Shown one piece after another: positions 27,117 to 37,543 of a stretch of 64,000 nt of DNA. Made by a program: the position numbers and the translations under genes. Under the pieces are notes generated by a model. The model did not search any database. It was not told the DNA's origin and saw only the letters and a program-made list of their open reading frames with translations. Origin of the DNA: Nocardia jejuensis NBRC 103114 (GTDB taxonomy: Bacteria; Actinomycetota; Actinomycetes; Mycobacteriales; Mycobacteriaceae); contig NZ_BDBU01000014.1 in NCBI RefSeq assembly GCF_001613145.1, forward strand, positions 1 through 64,000, given 5' to 3'. How positions within the stretch are numbered: the first letter of the stretch is position 1; every line of letters starts with the position of its first letter.

Positions 27117-28586
27117 CTACTTGTCGTCGCGCGGAATCGGCGGGATCACCGGAAACTCGCCGGTGTATCCCTCTCGCTGCTGCGCTATGGCCAGCACCCG
27201 CGGCGCCGCGACGCGCCAGCCGATCATCAAGGCGGGCACGATGATCACCAGGCTGGCCACCGTCCAGGTGCCGACCGGGCGATCGAAGGCCATCAGCACC
27301 AGCACGACGAACAGGAACACCAGGGTCGCGATGCCGGTGTAGGGCGCGCCGAACATACGGAACGCCGGGCGTTCGGCCTGCCCCTGCTTCCACCACCACC
27401 ACAGCTTCAACTGGCACAGCACGATCACCGCCCAGGAGGAGAGAATGCCCAGCGACGCCACGTTCAGCACGATCTCGAACGCCTCGTCCGGCACGATGTA
27501 GTTGAGCCAGATACCGAACAGGGCGATCGCGCTGGTGAGCAGGATGCCGCCGTAAGGCACACCGGCGCCGGACATCCGGGCGGTGAACTTGGGCGCGCTG
27601 CCGTTCATCGCCATGGAACGCAGGATTCGGCCGGTCGAGTACAGGCCCGCGTTCAGACTCGACAGCGCGGCGGTCAGCACCACGAAGTTCATGATCGAAC
27701 CCATATGCGCGACACCGAGTTTGCCGAAGAACGTGACGAACGGGCTCTCGCCGCTCTTGTAGTCGGTGTACGGCAGCAGCAGCGCCAGCAGGATGATCGA
27801 ACCGCAGTAGAACAGGGCGATCCGCACGATCACCGAGTTGATGGCGCGCGGCATGATCTTCTCGGGGTTCTCGGTCTCACCCGCCGCGATGCCGACCATT
27901 TCCACTGCGGCATAGGCGAAGATGACGCCGGAGGTGACGGTGACCAGTGGCAGCACGCCGGTGGGGAACCAGCCGCCCGCATCGGCGATCATGCCGAGGC
28001 CGGTCTGCTTGCCCTGCACGTCGAAGCGACCGGCCAGGAAGACGGTGCCGACGATGAGGAAGGTCACCAGGGCCAGCACCTTGATCATGGCGGCCCAGAA
28101 CTCCATCTCACCGAACCATTTCACCGACACCAAATTGATGCCCAGCACGATGATCAGTGCGCCCAGCGCCAGAATCCATTGCGCCACAGGCTCGAACGGC
28201 CCCCAGTAGTGCAGGTACGTGGCCACGGCGGTGGTGTCGACGATGCCGGTCATGGACCAGTTCAGGAAGTACATCCAGCCGGCCACGAAAGCGGCCTTCT
28301 CACCGAAGAATTCGCGCGCGTAGGAGACGAACGAGCCCGAAGACGGGCGGTGCAGCACCAATTCGCCGAGCGCACGCAGGATGAAGAAGACGAAGATGCC
28401 GCAGATCAGATACACCACGAACAGGGACGGACCAGCGTTGGCCAGCCGTCCGCCCGCGCCCAGGAACAGGCCGGTTCCGATGGCGCCACCGATGGCGATC
28501 ATCTGCAATTGCCGCGGTTTCAGCGCTTTGTGATAGCCGCTGTCTTCCGCACTTAAGTTGGTGGCCTTTGTCCGGATCTCGGTCAT
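27117..28586 (-). CDS. ansP: Amino acid permease, L-asparagine permease type (APC family)
   Basis: A 489-residue, 12-segment APC transporter. It begins with a cytosolic tail and [20 protein letters not shown], then [20 protein letters not shown]. The segment [20 protein letters not shown] followed by [20 protein letters not shown] is very close to what I recall of mycobacterial AnsP1/AnsP2. It should import L-asparagine or a related amino acid by proton symport. The ATG at 28586 is chosen from the family start; GGAGGG lies 11 nt upstream, further than ideal. Divergent from a gamma-glutamyltransferase gene, which releases amino acids outside the cell. Confidence 0.88.
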   Translation of the reverse strand: MTEIRTKATNLSAEDSGYHKALKPRQLQMIAIGGAIGTGLFLGAGGRLANAGPSLFVVYLICGIFVFFILRALGELVLHRPSSGSFVSYAREFFGEKAAFVAGWMYFLNWSMTGIVDTTAVATYLHYWGPFEPVAQWILALGALIIVLGINLVSVKWFGEMEFWAAMIKVLALVTFLIVGTVFLAGRFDVQGKQTGLGMIADAGGWFPTGVLPLVTVTSGVIFAYAAVEMVGIAAGETENPEKIMPRAINSVIVRIALFYCGSIILLALLLPYTDYKSGESPFVTFFGKLGVAHMGSIMNFVVLTAALSSLNAGLYSTGRILRSMAMNGSAPKFTARMSGAGVPYGGILLTSAIALFGIWLNYIVPDEAFEIVLNVASLGILSSWAVIVLCQLKLWWWWKQGQAERPAFRMFGAPYTGIATLVFLFVVLVLMAFDRPVGTWTVASLVIIVPALMIGWRVAAPRVLAIAQQREGYTGEFPVIPPIPRDDK

Positions 28587-28849
28587 TCGCCGGTTAACCC
28601 TCCGCAATCGTGAAGTGAGGCGTAGCGAGAGTACCCCGCGATTTGCCGAGAACCACATCGGCGCTCCGTACCTGGTCATCGCCGTGAAGCAAAAGGTGTA
28701 CCAACAGCAGCCGGGACAATTCATCCCAGGGGTTGCTACTACGACGCTCAACTTCGTACATTTCGCCCCGATCGCCGAGATTCCGACAACCTCTCATTTC
28801 GACCGCGCAAAGCCCTGCCGCCGTACCGCCCCGGCGATAGAGTCCGACG

Positions 28850-30814
28850 ATGAGGCGCTTGCGACAGCGGACCTGCGGCGGCGCGGCCGCCGTGCTGCTC
28901 CTACTCGGAGTGGCCACCGCCTGCTCATCCGATTCCGACCAGGACCACGCCACCTGCGAGACGACGGCGAACGGCACCCCGGTCGCCGCGCAGACCGGTT
29001 CCGGGCCCACCACCACCAATCTCGGCCTCAATCCCGAGATCGCCACCGGGTACCGCACCGGCATGAAACCGGTGCGCACCGACTCCTTCGCGGTCTCCAC
29101 CGCCAACCCGCTCGCCACCGAAGCCGCGTGTAAAGCGTTGCGGGACGGGGCAACCGCGGCGGACGCGCTGATCGTGGCGCAGACCGTACTCGGATTGGTG
29201 GAGCCGCAGGCCTCGGGCATCGGCGGCGGCGCGTTCATGCTCTACTACGACGCCGCCGGCCGCAGCGTCGAGGCCTACGACGGGCGCGAGACCGCCCCGA
29301 AGGCCGCCACCGGAGACTATCTGCGCTGGATCAGCGACACCGATCGCACTGTGCCGCAACCCAATGCGCGCGTCAGCGGCCGTTCCATCGGCACCCCGGG
29401 CGTGCTGCGTCTGCTGGAACTCGCGCACAAAGAGCACGGCAAGCAGCCGTGGCGCGAGCTGTTCGACCCCGCCATCGCGCTCGCCGACCAGGGTTTCGCG
29501 ATCAGCCCCCGAATGGCGGGCCAGATCGCGGAATCCGCAACCGATCTCGCGCGTGACGAGAGCGCCAAGGCGTACTTCCTGCAGGCGGACGGCAGTGCGA
29601 AGACCGCCGGAACCACACTGACCAATCCGGCGCTGGCCAAGACCCTCGGCGCCATCGCCTCGGACGGCGCCGACGCCTTCTACACCGGGGCCATCGCCGC
29701 CGATATCGTGGACGCCATCGCCACCACCTCCGGCGGGCGCACCCCCGGGCTCACCTCGCTCGCGGATCTGTCCGCCTACCAGGCCAAGAAACGCACCGTG
29801 CTGTGCTCGCCGTACCGCACGCACGAGATCTGCGGCATGCCCAATCCGTCCTCGGGCGGTATCACGGTGGCCGCGACGCTGGGCATTCTGTCGAACTTCG
29901 ATCTCTCGGCGATGAAGCCGGACAACAGCTCCGGCGACTCGAACACCGCCCGTGACGGTGGCAAACCCACCGCCGCGGCGGTCCACCTGATCTCCGAGGC
30001 CGAGCGGCTGGCGTACGCCGACCGTGACAAGTACGTCGCGGACTCGGATTTCGTTCCGATGCCGGGCAATTCACCTCAGACGCTGCTGGATTCGAACTAC
30101 CTGAAGCAGCGTGCGGGCCTGATCGACCCGAACCACAGCATCGGCACCGCGCAACCCGGCGACTTCGGCCCCGTCCCGCTCGGCACCGGCCCCCAGCCGC
30201 CCGAACACGGCACCAGCCACATCTCCATCGTCGACAAGTACGGCAATGCCGCCTCCATGACCACCACGGTGGAATCGGCCTTCGGCTCCTTCCACCTGGT
30301 CGACGGGTTCGTGCTCAACAATCAGCTCACCGACTTCTCCGCCGAACCGCTCGGCAAAGACGGTCTGCCCGTGGCCAATCGCATCGACGCGGGCAAACGT
30401 CCCCGCAGCTCCATGGCGCCCACCATGGTCTTCGACCGCGGCGCGGACGGGTCGCGGGGCTCACTCGATTACGTCACCGGCTCGCCCGGCGGCTCGGTGA
30501 TCATCCAGTTCGTCGTCAAAACCCTTGTCGGCCTGCTCGATTGGGGACTGAACCCGCAGCAGGCGGTATCCCTGGTTGCCTTCGGCGCGGCCAACTCCCC
30601 CATCACCAACGTCGGCGGCGAGGACCCCGTCATCGACGCCACCGACAAGGGCGATCACGATCCGCTCGTGCTGCGCCTGCGCGAACTCGGCCATCAGGTC
30701 TCGGTGGCTCCGCAATCGAGTGGGCTGTCGGCCCTGGTGCGTGAGGACAAGGGCTGGACCGGCGGCGCGGATCCACGGCGTGAGGGCGCGGTCATGGGAG
30801 ACAACCAGCGCTGA
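28850..30814 (+). CDS. ggt: Gamma-glutamyltransferase (gamma-glutamyltranspeptidase), probable lipoprotein
   Basis: A 654-residue Ntn-hydrolase that cleaves glutathione and other gamma-glutamyl compounds at the cell surface. The N-terminus is a signal peptide with a lipobox-like VATAC (Cys25). The small-subunit nucleophile is the Thr in PPEHGTSHISIVDKYGNAAS, where self-cleavage produces two chains. GIGGGAFMLYYD and RPRSSMAPTMVF are substrate loops, and GSPGGSVIIQFVV provides the conserved glycines. TAGAGT (28838-28843) ends 6 nt before the ATG, so the mRNA is probably leaderless. Divergent from an amino acid permease, which could take up released amino acids. A strong hairpin follows. Confidence 0.95.
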   Translation: MRRLRQRTCGGAAAVLLLLGVATACSSDSDQDHATCETTANGTPVAAQTGSGPTTTNLGLNPEIATGYRTGMKPVRTDSFAVSTANPLATEAACKALRDGATAADALIVAQTVLGLVEPQASGIGGGAFMLYYDAAGRSVEAYDGRETAPKAATGDYLRWISDTDRTVPQPNARVSGRSIGTPGVLRLLELAHKEHGKQPWRELFDPAIALADQGFAISPRMAGQIAESATDLARDESAKAYFLQADGSAKTAGTTLTNPALAKTLGAIASDGADAFYTGAIAADIVDAIATTSGGRTPGLTSLADLSAYQAKKRTVLCSPYRTHEICGMPNPSSGGITVAATLGILSNFDLSAMKPDNSSGDSNTARDGGKPTAAAVHLISEAERLAYADRDKYVADSDFVPMPGNSPQTLLDSNYLKQRAGLIDPNHSIGTAQPGDFGPVPLGTGPQPPEHGTSHISIVDKYGNAASMTTTVESAFGSFHLVDGFVLNNQLTDFSAEPLGKDGLPVANRIDAGKRPRSSMAPTMVFDRGADGSRGSLDYVTGSPGGSVIIQFVVKTLVGLLDWGLNPQQAVSLVAFGAANSPITNVGGEDPVIDATDKGDHDPLVLRLRELGHQVSVAPQSSGLSALVREDKGWTGGADPRREGAVMGDNQR

Positions 30815-30855
30815 CCCCGGGGCGAGGCAGCGCGCCAGGTCCCGGCTCGAACACG

Positions 30856-30893
30856 GATGTGGCCCACCACCCATGACGGTGGTGGGCCACATC
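30856..30893. terminator. Strong bidirectional hairpin after ggt
   Basis: A 16-bp perfect stem, GATGTGGCCCACCACC (30856-30871) with 30878-30893, and a 6-nt loop. It separates ggt from the convergent PH-domain gene. Confidence 0.8.
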
Positions 30894-30979
30894 GGTACCG
30901 GTGAACCGGCCGGTGCGCATCCGAGCTTCCAGCCGCGGGGACGCTCGGGTCTCCGCCTGCAGGCTCGCCGAACGCCTAC

Positions 30980-31612
30980 TCAGGCAGCGTTGTCCCGGGT
31001 GTATTCGGCGCCGAGCTCACGGAAGCGATCCATGGCCGCGGCCGCGTAGAGCTTGTCGTTGGAGCGGATCGCCATCATCGGTACGTATTCATCGTGTGCC
31101 AATTCCAGTCGTGCCCAGGACTTCTTGTCCGGGAAGGAGATGCCTCGCACGTCCTTCCACTGGAATTCGTTGTCGCCCAGAATATTGCGCACCACGACGC
31201 CACGGGCGCCGACCCGCACGCGCGGCCTGGTGAGCATCAGCACGCCGCCCGCGAGCAGCAGTCCGATGCCGATCATGGCCAGCTGATCGGCGATCCGGAA
31301 GTTCACGCCGGTCGAATCGGAGCGCAGGAAGACACCGCCGATGACGAATACCGCGGCCAGCAGCGACGCCACGATCCGCGCGGTCATCACCGCGCGTTTG
31401 GGCCGCACCTCCAGGTCCCATTCGGGGGATGCCGCCCGGCCCCGGGCCGAGACCGGACCCGATACCGATGGGGCACCGGTGGATTCGGCATCGGATGCTG
31501 ACTCGTGTTCCGTGGCGGGCACTTCGGGTTCACCGGCCTTCGATTCGGCGGCAGGGTCGAGCGGCGGTTCCGGAGAACCGCCGTCTCGCTTCCAGATCCG
31601 GACGACGGGCAT
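30980..31612 (-). CDS. PH-domain membrane protein downstream of ribH
   Basis: A 210-residue protein with a disordered acidic N-terminal segment (~70 residues), two hydrophobic segments (VASLLAAVFVIGGVFL and LAMIGIGLLLAGGVLML), and a bacterial PH-like domain with RVRVGARGVVVRNILGDNEF and WKDVRGISFPDKKSWARLEL. The stop of ribH is 2 bp upstream of its start, so it is probably co-transcribed. The same neighbour occurs after ribH in M. tuberculosis (Rv1417, as I recall). The role is unknown; a link to riboflavin synthesis is only positional. Confidence 0.85.
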   Translation of the reverse strand: MPVVRIWKRDGGSPEPPLDPAAESKAGEPEVPATEHESASDAESTGAPSVSGPVSARGRAASPEWDLEVRPKRAVMTARIVASLLAAVFVIGGVFLRSDSTGVNFRIADQLAMIGIGLLLAGGVLMLTRPRVRVGARGVVVRNILGDNEFQWKDVRGISFPDKKSWARLELAHDEYVPMMAIRSNDKLYAAAAMDRFRELGAEYTRDNAA

Positions 31613-31614
31613 GA

Positions 31615-33370
<1,756 letters not shown>

Positions 33371-33470
33371 GTCTGTTGTGCTCCATCTCCAATTTAGGTG
33401 CTCACCTACAGTAAGCCAGCGCCGGATTTGCGCCGTTACCGGCTGCGTCGGGCGGGTTGGGCCCGGCGGG

Positions 33471-34097
33471 TCAGCCCCGCGACACGAGTCGTTCGACGTA
33501 CTTGGCGATGATGTCGACCTCGAGGTTCACGGTCGTGCCGACAGGGGCGGAGCCGAGCGTGGTGAGGTTCCGGGTGGTGGGGATGAGCGAGACCTCGAAC
33601 CAGTCCTTGCTGCCGTCCGCGGCGGCCTCCTCACCCAGGCCCAGACCCGAGACCGTCAGGGAGATGCCGTCGACGGTGATCGAACCCTTCTCCACGACGT
33701 AACGGGCGATGCTGTCGGGCAACGAGATTCGCACCACCTCCCAGTTCTCGGACGGGGTGCGGGAGAGCACGGTGCCGGTGCCGTCGACGTGACCCTGCAC
33801 GATGTGGCCGCCGAGGCGGCTGTTGACCGCGGCCGCGCGCTCGAGGTTGACGCGGGAGCCGACGTCCAGAGCGCCGATGCTGGAACGGTTCAGGGTCTCG
33901 GCCATGACGTCGACGGTGAAGACGTCGCCGGCCACCTGCTGGTCGACCACGGTCAGGCAGACGCCGTTGACCGCGATCGAGTCGCCGTGTCCGGCATCGG
34001 AGGTGACCAGGGGGCCGCGAATGGTGAGACGGGCCGCATCGGCCAGTTGCTCGGTGGCGACGATCTCGCCCAGCTCCTCCACGATGCCTGTGAACAT
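33471..34097 (-). CDS. ribE: Riboflavin synthase, alpha chain
   Basis: A 208-residue riboflavin synthase, the last step of the pathway. It has two homologous lumazine-binding halves, beginning [12 protein letters not shown] and [15 protein letters not shown], with NGVCLTVVD and [11 protein letters not shown] at equivalent places. The ATG at 34097 follows GAGAGGCAGGG. It is separated from ribBA by 100 bp. ribD, which lies between rpe and this gene in M. tuberculosis, is not in the window. No FMN riboswitch consensus was found upstream. Confidence 0.96.
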   Translation of the reverse strand: MFTGIVEELGEIVATEQLADAARLTIRGPLVTSDAGHGDSIAVNGVCLTVVDQQVAGDVFTVDVMAETLNRSSIGALDVGSRVNLERAAAVNSRLGGHIVQGHVDGTGTVLSRTPSENWEVVRISLPDSIARYVVEKGSITVDGISLTVSGLGLGEEAAADGSKDWFEVSLIPTTRNLTTLGSAPVGTTVNLEVDIIAKYVERLVSRG

Positions 34098-34646
34098 GCC
34101 CTGCCTCTCCGTACTCGGCCCGCGTGCCGGGCCCGCCGATTGCGCCAACAGCCCGGGCCACCGGCGGTATTCCCGATGACAGGATGTCCCCTTCAGCCTA
34201 ACGACGCCGCGCCGTAAGCGACATGCGGCCTTGTTCACTGGAGCGTTCGATACCGCCGGACATCAGAAAGCCGACTAAGCAGACTAATTGGCTAAATAGG
34301 CAGTGAATTAGATGGCTCCGCCAATTGAAATGCGAGAATTTCGCGTCTGACCGAATTACCGGGTGCCGGGAAGCGGCGAGTTCTTACCCATATCGCGACT
34401 CGCTTACACCAGAATCTTGCGCGGGAGCGAAAATGGACGCAATATTGTTATGCAGCTGATTCCCGCAGTTCAACTTCACTGCACGCACAGTTGCAACCGC
34501 ACCGCACGCAGTTCAACGCAGAACCGTTTCCGCCGCCCGCCACCACCTCGAGCTCGGGCGATCACGCAGCACGCCGAACCTCGCCGAGGCTGGTCTGCGC
34601 GCGGGGCCGGAACCAGGTGGACGACATACACAATTGGGAGTGAAGC
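34098..34646. other. Intergenic region with an AT-rich island
   Basis: A 549-bp gap. Positions ~34255-34345 are strikingly AT-rich for this genome. CTAA occurs three times (34275, 34284, 34292) at 8-9 bp spacing. AATTGGC (34287-34293) and GCCAATT (34320-34326) are inverted repeats. I found no riboswitch or RNA gene. A possible 95-codon frame (34363-34650) has no convincing start signal and is not annotated. Confidence 0.5.
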
Positions 34647-35093
34647 GTGACCACGTTTCTCGATACGACGCTCGAAGTCCGCTGTGTGCGGTACCGCCGC
34701 GAATTTCACCTGCCGGCCTCGATCGATCCGACGTCGCGTCACATCCTCTTGGAGATAGGCAGCCGGTACGGGGCCATCACGATGCCCGCCGAACTCGGCG
34801 AACGCGTGCAGCAGCGGCTCGGGCAGGCCGAACTCGCCGGACCGGTCGTGCACCATCCGCGCGCGCGGCGCTGGACCTTCATCACCGGGCCGATCCGCCC
34901 CGAGACGCTGAACAAGTCCACGGCCGCGGCGCTGTTCCGCCTGTACGCCACCGTCGCCTGCCCGGGCGCGCAGGTGGTGCTCCCGTCCGCCGACGACGAG
35001 CGGACGGGATATCGCACCTGGATCCAGGCACCGGAGACCGTCAGCACGGTGCCGCCGGTGGAATCGGTGATCGACGCCCTGCTGGGCCGCTGA
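34647..35093 (+). CDS. Hypothetical protein, 148 residues
   Basis: A soluble protein with no recognised domain. GGGAG six bases before the GTG supports the start. Distinctive segments are HILLEIGSRYGAITMPAELG, RRWTFITGPIRPETLNKSTA and AALFRLYATVACPGAQVVLP. RRWTFITGP and the Leu-Tyr-Ala segment faintly recall N-terminal fragments of primase-polymerase proteins, but I would not assign this. It is convergent with rpe and lies where ribD sits in related genomes. Base composition is like its neighbours, although the DNA upstream is AT-rich. Confidence 0.75.
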   Translation: MTTFLDTTLEVRCVRYRREFHLPASIDPTSRHILLEIGSRYGAITMPAELGERVQQRLGQAELAGPVVHHPRARRWTFITGPIRPETLNKSTAAALFRLYATVACPGAQVVLPSADDERTGYRTWIQAPETVSTVPPVESVIDALLGR

Positions 35094-35113
35094 GCCGTAC
35101 CGGCCGCTGAGCC

Positions 35114-35812
35114 CTATCGGGCGGCTTCGACCGCAATGACCTTCTGCCGCAACGTTTCCACCGTTGCGGCGGGGTCGGCGGTCCCGTACACGGCCGAACC
35201 CGCGACGAAGCAGTCGACACCGGCCTCGGCGGCCTGCTCGATGGTGTCCATATTGATGCCGCCGTCGATCTCCACGACCAGACGCAGTTCGCCCGCATCC
35301 ACCAGACGCCGGACCTTGCGCGCCTTGTCGAGCACGTGCTCGATGAACGACTGGCCGCCGAACCCGGGCTCCACCGACATGACCAGCAGTGTGTCGAATT
35401 CGCGCAGGATCTCGAGGTACGGCTCGATCGGGGTGTTCGGCTTGACCGAGAGCCCGGCCTTCGCACCCGCGGCGCGAATATCACGCGCCACCGCGAGGGG
35501 GTTGTCGGTCGCCTCGGCGTGGAAGGTGACGTTGTAGGCGCCCGCCTCCGCGTAACCCGGCGCCCAGCGCTCGGGATCCTCGATCATGAGGTGGCAGTCG
35601 AGTGGGATATCGGTCACCTTCAGCAGGCTCTGCACGATCGGCAGACCCAGGGTGAGGTTCGGGACGAAGTGGTTGTCCATCACATCGACGTGCACCCAAT
35701 CGGCGCCCTCGATGGCTTCGACTTCCTCACCGAGACGCGCGAAGTCGGCGGAAAGGATGGAGGGGGCGATCATCGGCGCCGGACGGTGGAACGACGAGGA
35801 AGAGGTGCACAC
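35114..35812 (-). CDS. rpe: Ribulose-phosphate 3-epimerase
   Basis: A 232-residue TIM-barrel enzyme of the pentose phosphate pathway that interconverts ribulose 5-phosphate and xylulose 5-phosphate. Motifs are [47 protein letters not shown] and [15 protein letters not shown], with [20 protein letters not shown] and VAGSAVYG. The GTG at 35812 is preferred over the internal ATG (35773) because TAGACT (35825-35820) ends 7 nt upstream, a leaderless arrangement. It adds a short 13-residue tail. It is divergent from an anti-sigma factor gene 85 bp away. Confidence 0.96.
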   Translation of the reverse strand: MCTSSSSFHRPAPMIAPSILSADFARLGEEVEAIEGADWVHVDVMDNHFVPNLTLGLPIVQSLLKVTDIPLDCHLMIEDPERWAPGYAEAGAYNVTFHAEATDNPLAVARDIRAAGAKAGLSVKPNTPIEPYLEILREFDTLLVMSVEPGFGGQSFIEHVLDKARKVRRLVDAGELRLVVEIDGGINMDTIEQAAEAGVDCFVAGSAVYGTADPAATVETLRQKVIAVEAAR

Positions 35813-35897
35813 GGGCGGCAGTCTATCCCGGACCCGATGCGGCCGATCGCTGCCATTGCGCTGATTGCGGCGCTACGGAATGGGTAGCCTCTACAGG

Positions 35898-36320
35898 GTG
35901 ATCAACATTTCGGCGGAACAAGGGCTGCGTGCCACACCGGTCGAGATCGGTGTCGCCGCATCCGTCTCCCAGTTGCCCATCGTTCGCGGCCTCGCCGAAA
36001 CCCTGGTGCTACTCAGCGATTTCACTCTCGACGAGGTGGCCGACATCCGGCTCGCCGTCGACGAGGCGGCCTCCACGATCATCGCCCTGGCCGCTCCCGA
36101 CACCACACTGCAGTGCCGGTTCACCGTCGGGGACACCGATCTGGTGGTTCAGGTCAGCGGTATCGCCCATGCCGAGGGCATACCCGATCAGCGCAGCTTC
36201 GGCTGGCACGTGCTGCGCACCCTCTCCGATGAGGTGACGGCGACTCAGGGCGCCTTCGACCCGGCAATCTCCGGATACCCGACATCGGTGGAATTCCGGC
36301 GCGGCCGGGGGAAGGCGTAG
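35898..36320 (+). CDS. Anti-sigma factor, RsbW/UsfX-like (Bergerat ATPase fold)
   Basis: A 140-residue protein resembling mycobacterial UsfX/RsbW, which holds SigF inactive. The region DEVADIRLAVDEAASTIIAL is the N-box helix of the GHKL fold; Ser/Thr replace the usual catalytic Asn, as I recall also for UsfX, so kinase activity is doubtful. SFGWHVLRTLSDEVTA is the C-terminal equivalent. The GTG at 35898 is chosen because TAGCCT (35885-35890) ends 7 nt before it, giving a leaderless mRNA; ATG 35880 and TTG 35865 lie inside the promoter. Its stop codon overlaps the sigma factor start. An anti-anti-sigma gene is not adjacent. Confidence 0.85.
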   Translation: MINISAEQGLRATPVEIGVAASVSQLPIVRGLAETLVLLSDFTLDEVADIRLAVDEAASTIIALAAPDTTLQCRFTVGDTDLVVQVSGIAHAEGIPDQRSFGWHVLRTLSDEVTATQGAFDPAISGYPTSVEFRRGRGKA

Positions 36321-37240
36321 TGCCGGAGGAAGACACCGTGTTCGAACCATCCGACTCGCCGAAGCCCGAACCCGATGTCGAGAGCGGTGTGCCCGAGGAC
36401 GCGAGTGCGGAGACGCGCGAAGCCGACGCGGAGGAGGCGGTCGCTCCCGAAGAGGCCGAGGAGGTCGTCGAGGAGGTCTCGCGCAGCTCCGGATACGACG
36501 ACGTGGCAGGGCTTTTCGAGCAACTCTCCGCCGCCGAGCCCGACTCGGCGCGCCGCGCCGCGATTCGCAATCAGCTGATCCATCGCTGCATCCCGCTCGC
36601 CGACCACATCGCCCGCAAGTTCAGTGGGCGCGGTGAACCCTTCGACGACCTCACCCAGGTGGCGCGGGTCGGCCTGGTGCACGCGGTGGACCGGTTCGAC
36701 GTGACCCGCGGGTCCAACTTCCTGTCCTTCGCCGTGCCGACCATCATGGGTGAGGTCCGCCGGTACTTCCGCGACAACACGTGGGCCATGCGAGTTCCCC
36801 GGCGTGTCAAGGAAACCCACCTGCGCATCGGCTCGGCCATCGACGCGCTCTCACAGCAGCTGGGTCGCTCCCCCACCGCCAAGGAGATCGCGGCGGCGCT
36901 CGAGATCGATCCCGACGAGGTCACCCAGGCGGTCATCGCCGGAAACGCCTACCAGCCCAGTTCCATCGACGCGGTGTCGGTGGGGCGGGACACCGAGGCG
37001 TCCCTCCTGGACACGCTCGGCGAGGAGGAATCCCAGTTCGATCGGGTCGAGGAGTACGTGGCGATCCGCCCGCTGCTGGCCGGGCTCCCCGAGCGCGAAC
37101 GCCGCATCCTCACCATGCGCTTCTTCGAGTCCATGACCCAGACCCAGATCGCCCAGCAAATGGGTATCTCGCAGATGCACGTTTCTCGCATTCTGGCCAA
37201 AACCCTTGCCCGGCTGCGGGAGCAGACGACCAGGGAGTGA
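36320..37240 (+). CDS. RNA polymerase sigma factor, SigF/SigB/SigG family
   Basis: A 306-residue group 3 sigma factor. An acidic low-complexity N-terminus (~65 residues, Glu/Ala-rich) precedes region 2 (HRCIPLADHIARKFSGRGEP, FDDLTQVARVGLVHAVDRFD, FLSFAVPTIMGEVRRYFRDN). Region 3 follows, with HLRIGSAIDALSQQLGRSPT, then region 4 with LPERERRILTMRFFESMTQT and QIAQQMGISQMHVSRILAKT. It directs stress or stationary-phase transcription in relatives. The GTG at 36320 overlaps the stop codon of the anti-sigma gene by one base, the usual coupling of such pairs. The promoter consists of the leaderless signal at the anti-sigma gene; no SigF-type GTTT-GGGTA promoter was seen. Confidence 0.93.
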   Translation: MPEEDTVFEPSDSPKPEPDVESGVPEDASAETREADAEEAVAPEEAEEVVEEVSRSSGYDDVAGLFEQLSAAEPDSARRAAIRNQLIHRCIPLADHIARKFSGRGEPFDDLTQVARVGLVHAVDRFDVTRGSNFLSFAVPTIMGEVRRYFRDNTWAMRVPRRVKETHLRIGSAIDALSQQLGRSPTAKEIAAALEIDPDEVTQAVIAGNAYQPSSIDAVSVGRDTEASLLDTLGEEESQFDRVEEYVAIRPLLAGLPERERRILTMRFFESMTQTQIAQQMGISQMHVSRILAKTLARLREQTTRE

Positions 37241-37543
37241 GCTGAGCGGCCCTGGTCGCTCCGGGATACGCGACCGCATCTCCGGAAGCGGATCCGGCGG
37301 GCGTAGACGCGGCAGCCCGCATCGCCTGCACCTGGCACGGATGCGGGCAACATCGTGAAGCCGTAGCAGCGGAACCTGCGGCATTCGGGACGCCCGCCGC
37401 GTCCGGAGGCAGCGCCGATCCCGAGAAGAGCGGGACGCATCGGACTCGACCGTGGCGCACCGGAAAAGGCCGGGGAAGCGATGCCCTCGGCGTGCCGAAC
37501 CCTGATCCGCTGCCGTGCCCCGAGGGCACGGCAGCGGTCGGAG
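37241..37543. other. Intergenic region between sigma factor and rsmB (convergent)
   Basis: A 303-bp gap between convergent genes. It holds the rsmB terminator (37507-37537). No gene is supported. Several short GC-rich inverted repeats are present but none is outstanding. Confidence 0.5.
37507..37537 (-). terminator. Strong hairpin after rsmB
   Basis: A 14-bp perfect stem, CCGCTGCCGTGCCC (37507-37520) with 37524-37537, and a 3-nt loop, 6 bp after the rsmB stop codon. On the plus strand it could also end the sigma factor transcript. Confidence 0.8.

Noticed and set aside
34098..34260. FMN riboswitch upstream of ribE
   Set aside because: The conserved RFN segments were not found on the minus strand.
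34363..34650. 95-codon plus-strand frame before the hypothetical gene at 34647
   Set aside because: Composition is irregular, no ribosome site is seen, and it overlaps the next gene's start signals.
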